DNA from: Pelagibacterales bacterium SAG-MED41
GTDB lineage: Bacteria > Pseudomonadota > Alphaproteobacteria > Pelagibacterales > Pelagibacteraceae
Assembly (NCBI GenBank): GCA_014653545.1
Contig: JACWEJ010000001.1
Span: 100,014-164,013 of the forward strand
Reading direction: 5' to 3'
Length of the DNA stretch: 64,000 nucleotides
Under the pieces are notes generated by a model that was not told the origin of the DNA, made no database searches, and saw only the letters and a program-made list of their open reading frames with translations. Numbering within the stretch: position 1 is the stretch's first letter; each line of letters starts with the position of its first letter. Shown here piece by piece: positions 26,529-34,411 of this stretch. Both the position numbers and the translations under genes were made by a program.

Positions 26529-26537
26529 TTATCCACA
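26529..26537 (+). promoter_or_regulatory. single consensus DnaA box
   Basis: TTATCCACA matches the DnaA-box consensus exactly. Only one copy is visible in the 412 nt spacer. A lone 9-mer is expected by chance in a bacterial genome, so function is uncertain. Confidence 0.25.
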
Positions 26538-26551
26538 CACTAGTAAGTTGT

Positions 26552-26658
26552 ACTCTAAAATCAATGATTGCAAAAAAAACACCCTCTATGGCCGTTTAAA
26601 CGCTATATTCAGTAATTGCAAAGCTTCTAGAATTATTGTTTGTTGCTGCTTTTAGAGT
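26552..26658 (+). ncRNA. candidate structured RNA
   Basis: ACTCTAAAA (26552-26560) can pair with TTTTAGAGT (26650-26658), closing a ~107 nt domain. Inside, GCAA-rich sequence near 26570 is partly complementary to TTGTTTGTTGC near 26637, and CGTTTAAACG (26593-26602) could form a small hairpin. A terminator-like hairpin follows about 115 nt further on the same strand. This could be an independent small RNA or a structured 3' UTR of the MGMT-like gene. No known RNA family is recognised. Confidence 0.25.
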
Positions 26659-26772
26659 GGTCTAAAATACCCTATTTTGCTTGATTTTGGTCTTCCAATT
26701 TTTAATTTTTAAAAGCCTTGCTTGAAAAACCTATTATTTTAGTGCTTTTGTAAACTTATTTATTTTTTTTTT

Positions 26773-26796
26773 TAGCTTAAATAGGCTACTTTTTTC
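26773..26796 (+). terminator. putative intrinsic terminator
   Basis: TAGCTTAAATAGGCTA can fold into a six- to seven-pair stem with one G-U pair, followed by C and seven T. It would end a plus-strand transcript about 300 nt past the MGMT-like stop. The stem is A+T-rich and therefore weak. Confidence 0.4.
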
Positions 26797-26887
26797 AATG
26801 TTTATTAATTTTTTTTATTATATATATAAATAATACTTACTTATTTATTAATATATTACTTTAATTATATTATATAAGTCATTGTAT

Positions 26888-27787
26888 TTATTGAAAAAAT
26901 TTAAGACTAAAATAAACTACAATTGGGATAGTAATAAATGACATTATAGTTGATGTCACGATAACACTAGCCACGCTATCAACCACCTTTCTCTCTGAAT
27001 ACATTGAGCCCACCAAATAAGTTAAAACAGCACTTGGCATACATGATTGAATTAGAAGAACACCAGCAGCAAAACCGTTTAAATTAAGAAATTTAATTAA
27101 TCCAAATCCTATTAAAGGTCCTATAATAACTCTAACCGCTCCTAGAATTGATGCATGGGTCCAAGAGACCACTTTTAATCTTGATAAAGCAATACCTAAA
27201 GACATTAAAACTAAAAATATAGTAGCGTACGTAAGCAAAAATGTAGTGTTTTCTAAGTATCCAGGAACATCCCATTCAAAATATAAAAATATGACTGAAA
27301 CAATTATTCCGTAAATTGGCATATTCTTAATTAATATTTCAAATGAAAAGCTTTTTTTGGCCAATAAAACTCCAAGTGTAAAGTGAAGAAAAATAATTAC
27401 TGATGCAATAGCAGATGCGACCCCTAGCCCAGCTGTTCCATAAGCAAATAAACAAATAGGTATCCCCATATTTCCAGTATTTGGTAAAATTAACGGTGGC
27501 AATTCACTAATAAAATCTTTTTTGAGTAAAAGTAAAAATAAAATACCTACTAGAGAAAAACATCCAATTATAATTAATGCATAGATAAAGTATTCAGTAA
27601 AAATACTTAAGGTTACTCCTGTAGTAGTAATCGTATAAAAAATCATTGCAGGTGTACCTACATTACCTGCAAAAGTTGTTATGAAGTCAGTACTAATTTC
27701 TGGATTTTTTTTTCCAAGATAATATCCCACTCCAATTACAAAAAAAACAGGGACAATAACATCAATGAGTTTTAGGTAGAGCTCCAT
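26888..27787 (-). CDS. AEC-family (auxin efflux carrier) transporter
   Basis: 299 residues with about ten hydrophobic segments across the whole length. Family features: FVIGVGYYLGKKNPE near the N-terminus, LPNTGNMGIPICLFAYG (about 98-114, the central NxGxxG(I/L)P motif) and QSCMPSAVLTYLVG (about 247-260). Members export organic acids, malonate or amino-acid-like anions; substrate cannot be told. Its start codon overlaps the sbmA-like stop by one base, so the two minus-strand membrane proteins form an operon. Confidence 0.88.
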   Translation of the reverse strand: MELYLKLIDVIVPVFFVIGVGYYLGKKNPEISTDFITTFAGNVGTPAMIFYTITTTGVTLSIFTEYFIYALIIIGCFSLVGILFLLLLKKDFISELPPLILPNTGNMGIPICLFAYGTAGLGVASAIASVIIFLHFTLGVLLAKKSFSFEILIKNMPIYGIIVSVIFLYFEWDVPGYLENTTFLLTYATIFLVLMSLGIALSRLKVVSWTHASILGAVRVIIGPLIGFGLIKFLNLNGFAAGVLLIQSCMPSAVLTYLVGSMYSERKVVDSVASVIVTSTIMSFITIPIVVYFSLKFFQ

Positions 27788-28791
27788 TAAGCTCTTACAT
27801 CAGATTTACGTGGTTTTCTCAACTTTTTTTTAAAGTTAATAGCAGTTTCAAATTCCATCAACCTTTTATGAATAGATCTTAATTCTGTAATTCTAGTCCA
27901 ATTTTGTAAAAATAGAGAAAAGCTACTTTGAACCTCTCTAAAGGCACTAGATGTTTGAATTAAAACTCCTAGTGTCATTGCACCTGTAAATAGACCTGGA
28001 CCCATTAACAAATAAGGTACAATTATCATAGTCTGATTGTACATTATTATCCAAAGATCAAAATATCCATAATGCAAGAACAACTTATGGTAATTAAATC
28101 TTATACCAGTAAATAGCTGTAGAACAGTTGGTGCTTGAGCATAGTTCTTTCTATCATCTTCACCATAAACAAGTTCCTTTCTAAATGCAGCTTCTACTTT
28201 TTGATTGTTATATTCTAAACCAGGAAGTTTAATTCCTACAATCCAACTTACAACTAAACCACCTAAACTAGCTGTTAATGAGACCCATACTAATGATCCT
28301 GAAATATCTTTAAAAAAAGGTATAACTACGTTTGATGAAAGACCCCAAAGAATTGGAAGAAAAGCTATAAGTAACATAATTGCTCTAACAATTTGCAATC
28401 CGAGACTCTCTACAATTTTTGCAAAATTCATTGCATCTTCTTGGATACGTTGTGAGGCCCCTTCTACTTTTGCATCTACTGCACGCCAATAAGGCATGTA
28501 GGAGAATGTCATAGCTTCTCGCCATCTAAAGGCCCATAATCTAGTGAAGTAATTTGTAATGGTGTAAATAATTACATATGGGATAGCGAGTTTCATAAAT
28601 AAAGCTATACCATCATAAAACTCAGATAACTCTCTATTAGGTGCATCTTGCAATAGATCGTAAAAACCCTTGTACCATTCGTTAATTTTAACATCGATAT
28701 AAGTTTGAGCTAAAAGAGATATAATTATAAAAGCAAAACCACCCCAAGACCAAAGAAGCCACTTATTTTCTGTAAAATAACTACGCCACAT
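27787..28791 (-). CDS. SbmA/BacA-like inner-membrane transporter
   Basis: 334 residues. Related to SbmA/BacA peptide-antibiotic importers, proton-driven proteins with an ABC-exporter-like membrane fold but no ATPase domain. Visible: YIDVKINEWYKGFYDLLQDA (about 31-50), FRWREAMTFSYMPYW (about 93-107), GASQRIQEDAMNFAKIVESLG (about 115-135), and AFREVQSSFSLFLQNW near the C-terminus. In rhizobia BacA matters for host peptides and lipid A very-long-chain fatty acids; the free-living role here is unknown. Confidence 0.88.
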   Translation of the reverse strand: MWRSYFTENKWLLWSWGGFAFIIISLLAQTYIDVKINEWYKGFYDLLQDAPNRELSEFYDGIALFMKLAIPYVIIYTITNYFTRLWAFRWREAMTFSYMPYWRAVDAKVEGASQRIQEDAMNFAKIVESLGLQIVRAIMLLIAFLPILWGLSSNVVIPFFKDISGSLVWVSLTASLGGLVVSWIVGIKLPGLEYNNQKVEAAFRKELVYGEDDRKNYAQAPTVLQLFTGIRFNYHKLFLHYGYFDLWIIMYNQTMIIVPYLLMGPGLFTGAMTLGVLIQTSSAFREVQSSFSLFLQNWTRITELRSIHKRLMEFETAINFKKKLRKPRKSDVRA

Positions 28792-28793
28792 AT

Positions 28794-29078
28794 CTAGTTT
28801 TTAAGAAAATTATCTGCATAAGATTTAATTACAAATTTTTTCTTTTTCGGTTCTATAACAGAGTATGAAATATTATTTTTTTCCGCATACTCTATTGCTT
28901 TTTCTTTAGTAGAAAATTTAAGCATAACTTCTTCTAAGGTATCAGTAGAAGTTTCCCAACCCATCAATGGATTTATTGATGGATCTTTTGTATCAAATTC
29001 TAAAACCCATTTTTTCAGCTTACCCCTGCCCGATTGCATAGCTGTTTTAGTGGGTATATAAATTTTTGCTTTTTTCAT
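28794..29078 (-). CDS. NDUFS4-like complex I accessory subunit
   Basis: 94 residues. Matches the ETC complex I subunit conserved region (18 kDa/AQDQ-type, NDUFS4): IYIPTKTAMQSGRGK (about 6-20), WVLEFDTKD, NPLMGWETSTDT (about 36-47), and FSTKEKAIEYAEKN. It stabilises the NADH-dehydrogenase arm of respiratory complex I and is shared by alphaproteobacteria and mitochondria. It is placed here apart from any nuo operon, 6 nt from tRNA-Pro and 2 nt upstream of the sbmA-like gene. Confidence 0.9.
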   Translation of the reverse strand: MKKAKIYIPTKTAMQSGRGKLKKWVLEFDTKDPSINPLMGWETSTDTLEEVMLKFSTKEKAIEYAEKNNISYSVIEPKKKKFVIKSYADNFLKN

Positions 29079-29084
29079 AAATAA

Positions 29085-29161
<77 letters not shown>

Positions 29162-29234
29162 ATCGTCTGTTTTATAGGATAAATAAACGTTTTTGGCAAT
29201 TGAAAGATCAGCACTATAGAAGTAAATAGTACAT

Positions 29235-30407
29235 ATGATCCAACAAATTACTAAACCATTCAAAGAATTTTTTAAGTTAGAAGCATCATCAGGAATAATG
29301 CTTTTGCTGGCTGCAATTTTAGCTTTGATAATTAGTAACGGTTCGTACAGTGTAGAGTATTTTTCAATACTCAAAAAATATATAACTCTTGGTACTGAAA
29401 GTTTTGGATTAAAATTAAGTGTTTTACATTGGATTAACGATGTTCTTATGGCTATTTTTTTCTTTTTTGTTTCGTTAGAAATAAAGAGAGAATTTTTACA
29501 AGGAGAGTTGTCAAATCCAAAACAGGCCATGTTGCCAATTGTAGGAGCAGTTGGAGGAATGGTTGTTCCAGCACTATTTTATATAGTTATTAATTACGAG
29601 GATAGCACAACTTTGAATGGCTGGGCAATTCCTTCTGCAACAGATATAGCTTTTTCTCTGGGTGTATTATCATTATTAGGAAAAAGAGTTCCTATTTCTT
29701 TAAAAGTGTTTTTGACTGCATTAGCAATAATAGATGATCTAGGTGCAATTGTAATCATTGCATTTTTCTATTCAGGAAATATTCAAATCATGTATTTAGC
29801 GTTAATGCTAGTCGCTTTAATAATTTTAGTTTTATTAAATAAATTTAAAATAAACAACTTCACGCCTTACTTGATAGTTGGAATTTTTCTATGGGACTTT
29901 ACTCATCAATCTGGCATACATGCAACGATCGCAGGTGTGCTTCTTGCTTTAACAATTCCACACAATACTAAAATTAGTAAAAATTCTTTACTTTTAAAAT
30001 TAGAACACGGGCTTTCGCCTTATGTTGCTTTTGGTATTATGCCTATATTTGCTTTTGCTAATGCAGGTGTTTCTCTTGAAGGTTTAACTTTTTCAAGTTT
30101 ATTAAACCCAGTTCCTCTCGGAATAGTTTTAGGCCTTTTCTTTGGTAAACAAATAGGGGTTTTTGTTTTATCTTATTTGGCAGTAATATTTAAGATTGCG
30201 GATAAACCAACTAATTCAACATGGCCAGCATTCTATGCAGTTTCAATTTTAACTGGAATTGGATTCACAATGAGTTTGTTTGTTGGTAATTTAGCTTTTG
30301 CTAACGATATGCAGTATATTGATGGGGTAAAAATTGGTGTGCTTGCTGGGTCATTGCTATCAACAGTCTTTGGTTATGTACTATTATTATTATTTTCAAA
30401 AAAATGA
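29235..30407 (+). CDS. nhaA: Na+/H+ antiporter NhaA
   Basis: 390 residues, about twelve transmembrane helices. Exchanges internal Na+ for external protons, useful in sea water for pH and sodium homeostasis. Motifs: FFFVSLEIKREFLQGEL (about 77-93), IPSATDIAFSLGVLSLLGKRVP (about 131-152) with the Asp-pair helix nearby in LAIIDDLGAIVIIAFF (about 167-182, ion-binding Asp pair), FAFANAGVSL and GIGFTMSLFVGNLAF near the end. The start is divergent from tRNA-Pro. The stop overlaps the IscU-like start (ATGA). Confidence 0.96.
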   Translation: MIQQITKPFKEFFKLEASSGIMLLLAAILALIISNGSYSVEYFSILKKYITLGTESFGLKLSVLHWINDVLMAIFFFFVSLEIKREFLQGELSNPKQAMLPIVGAVGGMVVPALFYIVINYEDSTTLNGWAIPSATDIAFSLGVLSLLGKRVPISLKVFLTALAIIDDLGAIVIIAFFYSGNIQIMYLALMLVALIILVLLNKFKINNFTPYLIVGIFLWDFTHQSGIHATIAGVLLALTIPHNTKISKNSLLLKLEHGLSPYVAFGIMPIFAFANAGVSLEGLTFSSLLNPVPLGIVLGLFFGKQIGVFVLSYLAVIFKIADKPTNSTWPAFYAVSILTGIGFTMSLFVGNLAFANDMQYIDGVKIGVLAGSLLSTVFGYVLLLLFSKK

Positions 30408-30805
30408 TAACAAATGAAATTATAAAGATTGCATCTAATACCACTAATGTTGGTTTAACTAACAAATATACTTTCAAATCTGTTAAAAAAAACTCAATAT
30501 GCGGTGATCTAATCAAGATTGAATTGAATTCAACCAATTCTAAAATCAATTCAATGAAATATGAAACTGAATCTTGTGTTTATTGCGAGGCTAGTGCTAG
30601 TTTATTAGCTAAAAAAATTAAGACCATGCCTATAAATATTGTAAGAAAAGAGTTAAATCGTGTAAAAGAGGGTGTCAAATTTAATGAAAATTTTAACTTT
30701 CATAAAAAATTTGATGAATTTAAACTTTTGATTAATAAAAAAAACTCTAAAAGGATAAACTGCATATTGTTACCAATTGAAGCAGTGTTAAAAGCTTTAA
30801 AATAA
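30404..30805 (+). CDS. IscU/NifU-N-like Fe-S scaffold protein
   Basis: 133 residues. The three IscU scaffold cysteines and the neighbouring Asp can be seen: SICGDLIKIEL (about 31-41), ESCVYCEASASLLA (about 56-69) and RINCILLPIEAVLKAL near the C-terminus. IscU/SufU-type proteins hold a nascent [2Fe-2S] cluster delivered by a cysteine desulfurase. This one is more divergent than housekeeping IscU and sits between nhaA and glutathione peroxidase without isc or suf genes, so a specialised role is possible. Confidence 0.8.
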   Translation: MITNEIIKIASNTTNVGLTNKYTFKSVKKNSICGDLIKIELNSTNSKINSMKYETESCVYCEASASLLAKKIKTMPINIVRKELNRVKEGVKFNENFNFHKKFDEFKLLINKKNSKRINCILLPIEAVLKALK

Positions 30806-31350
30806 TGAAAAAAATACTTATCATAGCTATAGTTATGTTTAGTTTTTTCAGCAAAACCAACGCCGGTTACGAACAATTAGCTCATGAATTTAGCTTTAAA
30901 AGTATTGATGGGGAAAAAATTGATCTTCGAAATTATAAAGATAATGTAATAGTTGTAGTTAATGTTGCATCAAGATGTGGTTTCACAAATCAATATGAAG
31001 ATCTTCAAAATTTATGGTCGAAATATAAGAGTAAAAATCTAGTAGTTATTGGTGTGCCTACGAATAATTTTAAACAAGAACCTGGTTCTAATAAAGATAT
31101 AAAAGAATTTTGTGAAACCAATTTTAATATAGGCTTTCCAATAACAGAAAAAATGGATGTGATTGGGGGAAACGCCCACCCTTTTTTTAAATGGGCAAAA
31201 GAAAACCACGGTAGGAGTGCTGTTCCAAAATGGAACTTTCATAAAATAATAATTGGAAGAGATGGTAAAGTTGCAGATACTTTTGCGTCAATAACAAAAC
31301 CTTCATCTAAAAAGTTTGTCAATTTAATCGAGGAAGAGATTAAAAATTGA
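30805..31350 (+). CDS. glutathione peroxidase family protein, exported
   Basis: 181 residues. A signal peptide (about 1-20, cleaved near TNAG) precedes a thioredoxin-fold peroxidase domain. The peroxidatic site is a cysteine, VNVASRCGFTNQY (about 49-61), not selenocysteine; IGVPTNNFKQEPGS corresponds to the FPxNQFxxQEPG motif with the catalytic Gln/Asn altered in part, and WNFHKIIIGRDG has the Trp/Asn pair. It detoxifies peroxides in the periplasm, probably with thioredoxin-type donors. Its end overlaps the convergent MBL-fold gene by 11 bp. Confidence 0.9.
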   Translation: MKKILIIAIVMFSFFSKTNAGYEQLAHEFSFKSIDGEKIDLRNYKDNVIVVVNVASRCGFTNQYEDLQNLWSKYKSKNLVVIGVPTNNFKQEPGSNKDIKEFCETNFNIGFPITEKMDVIGGNAHPFFKWAKENHGRSAVPKWNFHKIIIGRDGKVADTFASITKPSSKKFVNLIEEEIKN

Positions 31351-32107
31351 AATTTAAACCATCGTAAGCAGGTATAATATTTTTTGGTAACTTTTTCTTA
31401 AGCTCAAAATAATCTAAATCTATATGCAAATTAGTTAATATTGCTTTTTTTGGTTTAACTAATTTTATAAAATTCATTGCATCTTCATAATTAAAATGTG
31501 ATGGATGCTTATTTTTTCTTAAACAGTCAATTATCAAAAAATCTAAATTCATTAATTTTTTGGAAATTTTTTTACTAATTCTATTACAATCACTTATGTA
31601 TGCAATTTTATCGAATAAATAACCAGTAGCTTTGATCAATCCATGCGTCACGTCGAAAGACTCTATATTTAATTTATCTTTTTTTTTTCTTATTTTAAAT
31701 TTATTTTTAATAATATTTGCCTTCATGATGGGTTTGTATCCATGCTTTTGTAAAAAACAAAAAGTATACGTGCGCTTTAAACTTTTAATTGTTCTATTGC
31801 TACCATAAACTGGTATTTTCTTATCGTTCTTCCAATAAAAAGGACGCATTTCAAAAATTCCAGCAGTTTGATCTGCATGCTCATGAGTATAAATTATTGC
31901 ATCTAATGATTTTATATTATTCGTCAAAAATTGATTTTTAATATCAGGAGATGTATCTATTAAAATCGATAAATCACCTTTTTGGATATGGGCACAACAC
32001 CTAGTCCTAATATTTTTTAGATTTTTTTTTAGTTTAGCTGAGTAATTAGTTATCCAAGGAGAACCTAATGAACTTCCACATCCTAAAATTGTGAATTTAT
32101 TTTTCAA
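31340..32107 (-). CDS. MBL-fold metallohydrolase (PhnP-like)
   Basis: 255 residues from TTG 32107, which overlaps the tatD stop (TTGA); no ATG lies before the conserved start FTILGCGSSLGSPW. Metallo-beta-lactamase fold with metal ligands in YTHEHADQTAGI (about 94-105, HxHxDH-type), Asp in ISDCNR and VTHG. The closest recognisable group is the PhnP-like phosphodiesterases that open cyclic ribose phosphates; the partner tatD and metG order is a conserved alphaproteobacterial block. Exact substrate unknown. Confidence 0.85.
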   Translation of the reverse strand: MKNKFTILGCGSSLGSPWITNYSAKLKKNLKNIRTRCCAHIQKGDLSILIDTSPDIKNQFLTNNIKSLDAIIYTHEHADQTAGIFEMRPFYWKNDKKIPVYGSNRTIKSLKRTYTFCFLQKHGYKPIMKANIIKNKFKIRKKKDKLNIESFDVTHGLIKATGYLFDKIAYISDCNRISKKISKKLMNLDFLIIDCLRKNKHPSHFNYEDAMNFIKLVKPKKAILTNLHIDLDYFELKKKLPKNIIPAYDGLNFNF

Positions 32108-32880
32108 TTAATTTTTCCAAATAAATTAAAGAAGTTTTTTGTAGTTATATCGCAGAAATCATTAAATGAAATATCCTTTAATTTAGACAAGAATTTAATT
32201 GTATGAACTATATAGCTTGGTTCATTAGGTTTACCTCTTAATGGAACGGGAGCTAGATAAGGTGAGTCTGTTTCTACTAATATTCTGTTATTTGGTAGTT
32301 CTTTAAAAGTATTAGCTAAATCCTCAGATTTTTTAAACGTCACCACTCCACTTGCTGAAATGTAAGCTCCAAGATCTAGCAATCTAAAAGCAAATTCCTT
32401 TGAACCTGTAAAACAATGAATTAAAATTTTAAAATCCTTTTCTATTAATTTTTTTTTAAGTATTTCAAAGGTTTCAGCTTCAGCATTTCTAGTATGAACA
32501 ATCAATGGTATCTGAGTTTTTTGTGCTGCAATAATGTGTTCTTCAAAACATTTAATTTGGTCTTTTTTGTCTGAATAATTATAGTAAAAATCTAAACCAC
32601 TCTCACCAATTCCAATAATTTTTTTATTCAAATTAATTTTATTAATTATATCGACTGAATTAATATATTGATGGTTTTTTGCCTCATGAGGATGAATGCC
32701 ATAAGAACCATAAACACACTTATTGTTAGATATTATATTCAATATTTTATCAAAACTTTTATCCTCGGTTGAAATCGTTAGCAGATATTTAACTCCATCT
32801 TTATTAGCTCTCTGAAGTGTGTCTTTGAGAGACAGGGACATTGGTTCGTAATTTAAATGGCAATGAGAATCAATTATCAT
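32104..32880 (-). CDS. tatD: TatD-family hydrolase/DNase
   Basis: 258 residues from ATG 32880; an in-frame TTG at 32886 would add two residues. Metal-dependent amidohydrolase-fold nuclease. Seen: IDSHCHLNYEP (about 3-13, HxH metal motif), GIHPHEA (about 62-68), IGESGLDFYYN (about 87-97), VHTRNAE, HCFTGSKEF and LVETDSPYLAPVPLRGKPN (about 202-220). It degrades DNA ends, with roles proposed in repair or D-tyrosyl-tRNA quality control. Overlaps metG by 11 bp. Confidence 0.93.
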   Translation of the reverse strand: MIIDSHCHLNYEPMSLSLKDTLQRANKDGVKYLLTISTEDKSFDKILNIISNNKCVYGSYGIHPHEAKNHQYINSVDIINKINLNKKIIGIGESGLDFYYNYSDKKDQIKCFEEHIIAAQKTQIPLIVHTRNAEAETFEILKKKLIEKDFKILIHCFTGSKEFAFRLLDLGAYISASGVVTFKKSEDLANTFKELPNNRILVETDSPYLAPVPLRGKPNEPSYIVHTIKFLSKLKDISFNDFCDITTKNFFNLFGKIN

Positions 32881-34411
32881 TTTCAATTTTATTAAATAAT
32901 ATTTCTAAATTATCAAGTTCTTTATCATGATTTAAACAACTATCGTCGTTAATTTTATTAATCTTTATATTTTCGCTAGAAAAATTTATGATGTTAAGTA
33001 CTTTGTTTGTAGCATTGGGTATTATAGGATTTAGAAGAATACTAATATTTTTTATTTGTTGAACAATTGTAAATAAAATAGTTTTCATTCTATCTGGGTC
33101 TTTTTTTTTAACAGCCCACGGTTCTGAATCATTGAAATACTTATTTGCATCAAAAGAAAAACTTACAACGATTTTTATATATTCATTTAATTCTTGATTA
33201 TTCATTAAATCGATAAGTTTAGGTATATTATCTTTTAAATTATTTAATAATTGTTTATCCGAAACATTTAAGTTTTTACTTTGTGGTATTTTATTTTCAC
33301 AATTTTTTTTAATAAAAGAAAAAACTCTTTGACATAAATTTCCATAATTATTAGCTAAGTCATTATTAATACAGTTTTTCAAATTCTCCATTGAAATTGA
33401 CCCATCATTACCTAACGAAACTTCTTTGACTAAGTAATATCGTAATTGATCAATTCCATATTTATTTATAATCTCTATAGGATCTAAAATATTTCCTAGT
33501 GATTTTGACATTTTTTTTTCATCAGAAAGTATCCACCCATGACCGAAAACTCTTTTTGGAGGTGATAGTTTAGCTGCTAATAAAAAAGCAGGCCAGAAAA
33601 CTGCATGAAATCTTAAGATATCTTTACCAATAATATGTATATCTGCTGGCCAATAATTTTCATATTTTTTATCTTCTACGTTTGGAAAATTAAGTGCACT
33701 AATATAATTAGTTAAAGCATCTAACCAAACATATATAACGTGTTTTTCATTTTTAGGTACCGGTATACCCCATGAAAAGGAAGTTCTACTGATAGAGAGA
33801 TCTTTTAAACCTTTTTCAACAAATTTAATAACTTCATTTCTTCTAGACGCTGGTAAAATAAATTTTGGGTTTTTATTATAAAATTCTAAAAGTTTTTTTG
33901 ACCAAACAGATAATTTAAAAAAGTATGACTCCTCCTCTACCCACTCAACATTTGAGCCAGAAGATTTTGATACTTTATTTCCATTAATAATTTCTATTTC
34001 TTCTTCATCATAAAAAGCTTCATCAGAAACTGAATACCACCCACTATATTTATCTAAATAAATATCTCCCGACTTTACAAGCCTATTCCATATTTCAACT
34101 ACTGATTTATAGTGTCGTTTTTCAGTTGTTCTTATAAAATCATTATTAGATAAATTTAGTACCTTTGTTAAAGATCTGAATGTTTCAGAAAGTTCATCAC
34201 AAAAAACTTTGGGATCCTTATTATTTTTTTTAGCTTCTTTTTGTATTTTTTGTCCGTGTTCATCTGTACCAGTCAAAAACAATACATTGTAATCCTCTAA
34301 TTTTTTAAAACGTGCAAAAATATCGGCAACAATACTAGAATAAGCATGACCCATGTGAGGTTTGCCAGATGGATAATAAATTGGTGTGGTTATATAAAAG
34401 TTTTTACTCAT
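32870..34411 (-). CDS. metG: methionyl-tRNA synthetase
   Basis: 513 residues, the short form without the C-terminal EMAP-like tRNA-binding domain. Charges tRNA-Met and initiator tRNA. Class I signatures: YPSGKPHMGHAYSSIVAD (HIGH, about 12-29) and KKMSKSLGN (KMSKS, about 298-306). The connective peptide SVSDEAFYDEEEIE has no cysteine knuckle, so it is the zinc-free type. The C-terminal helical domain binds the anticodon. It overlaps holB by 8 bp. Confidence 0.96.
   Translation of the reverse strand: MSKNFYITTPIYYPSGKPHMGHAYSSIVADIFARFKKLEDYNVLFLTGTDEHGQKIQKEAKKNNKDPKVFCDELSETFRSLTKVLNLSNNDFIRTTEKRHYKSVVEIWNRLVKSGDIYLDKYSGWYSVSDEAFYDEEEIEIINGNKVSKSSGSNVEWVEEESYFFKLSVWSKKLLEFYNKNPKFILPASRRNEVIKFVEKGLKDLSISRTSFSWGIPVPKNEKHVIYVWLDALTNYISALNFPNVEDKKYENYWPADIHIIGKDILRFHAVFWPAFLLAAKLSPPKRVFGHGWILSDEKKMSKSLGNILDPIEIINKYGIDQLRYYLVKEVSLGNDGSISMENLKNCINNDLANNYGNLCQRVFSFIKKNCENKIPQSKNLNVSDKQLLNNLKDNIPKLIDLMNNQELNEYIKIVVSFSFDANKYFNDSEPWAVKKKDPDRMKTILFTIVQQIKNISILLNPIIPNATNKVLNIINFSSENIKINKINDDSCLNHDKELDNLEILFNKIENDN

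Larger units (their letters stand above)
26476..26887. other. 412 nt non-coding region
   Basis: The longest gene-free stretch in the window, striking in a genome whose other gaps are mostly under 100 nt. The left 225 nt are less A+T-rich and contain a DnaA-box match, inverted repeats ACTCTAAAA/TTTTAGAGT, the palindromes CGTTTAAACG and TTCTAGAA, and related copies of TCTAGAATT at both ends. The right part has a terminator-like hairpin and then about 90 nt of almost pure A/T before the end of the AEC transporter gene. I found no convincing reading frame or tRNA. Confidence 0.75.

Noticed and set aside
26476-26887. Chromosomal origin of replication
   Set aside because: It has one DnaA box and an A/T tract, but there is no box cluster or typical origin-flanking gene, and genes converge on this spot instead of diverging.
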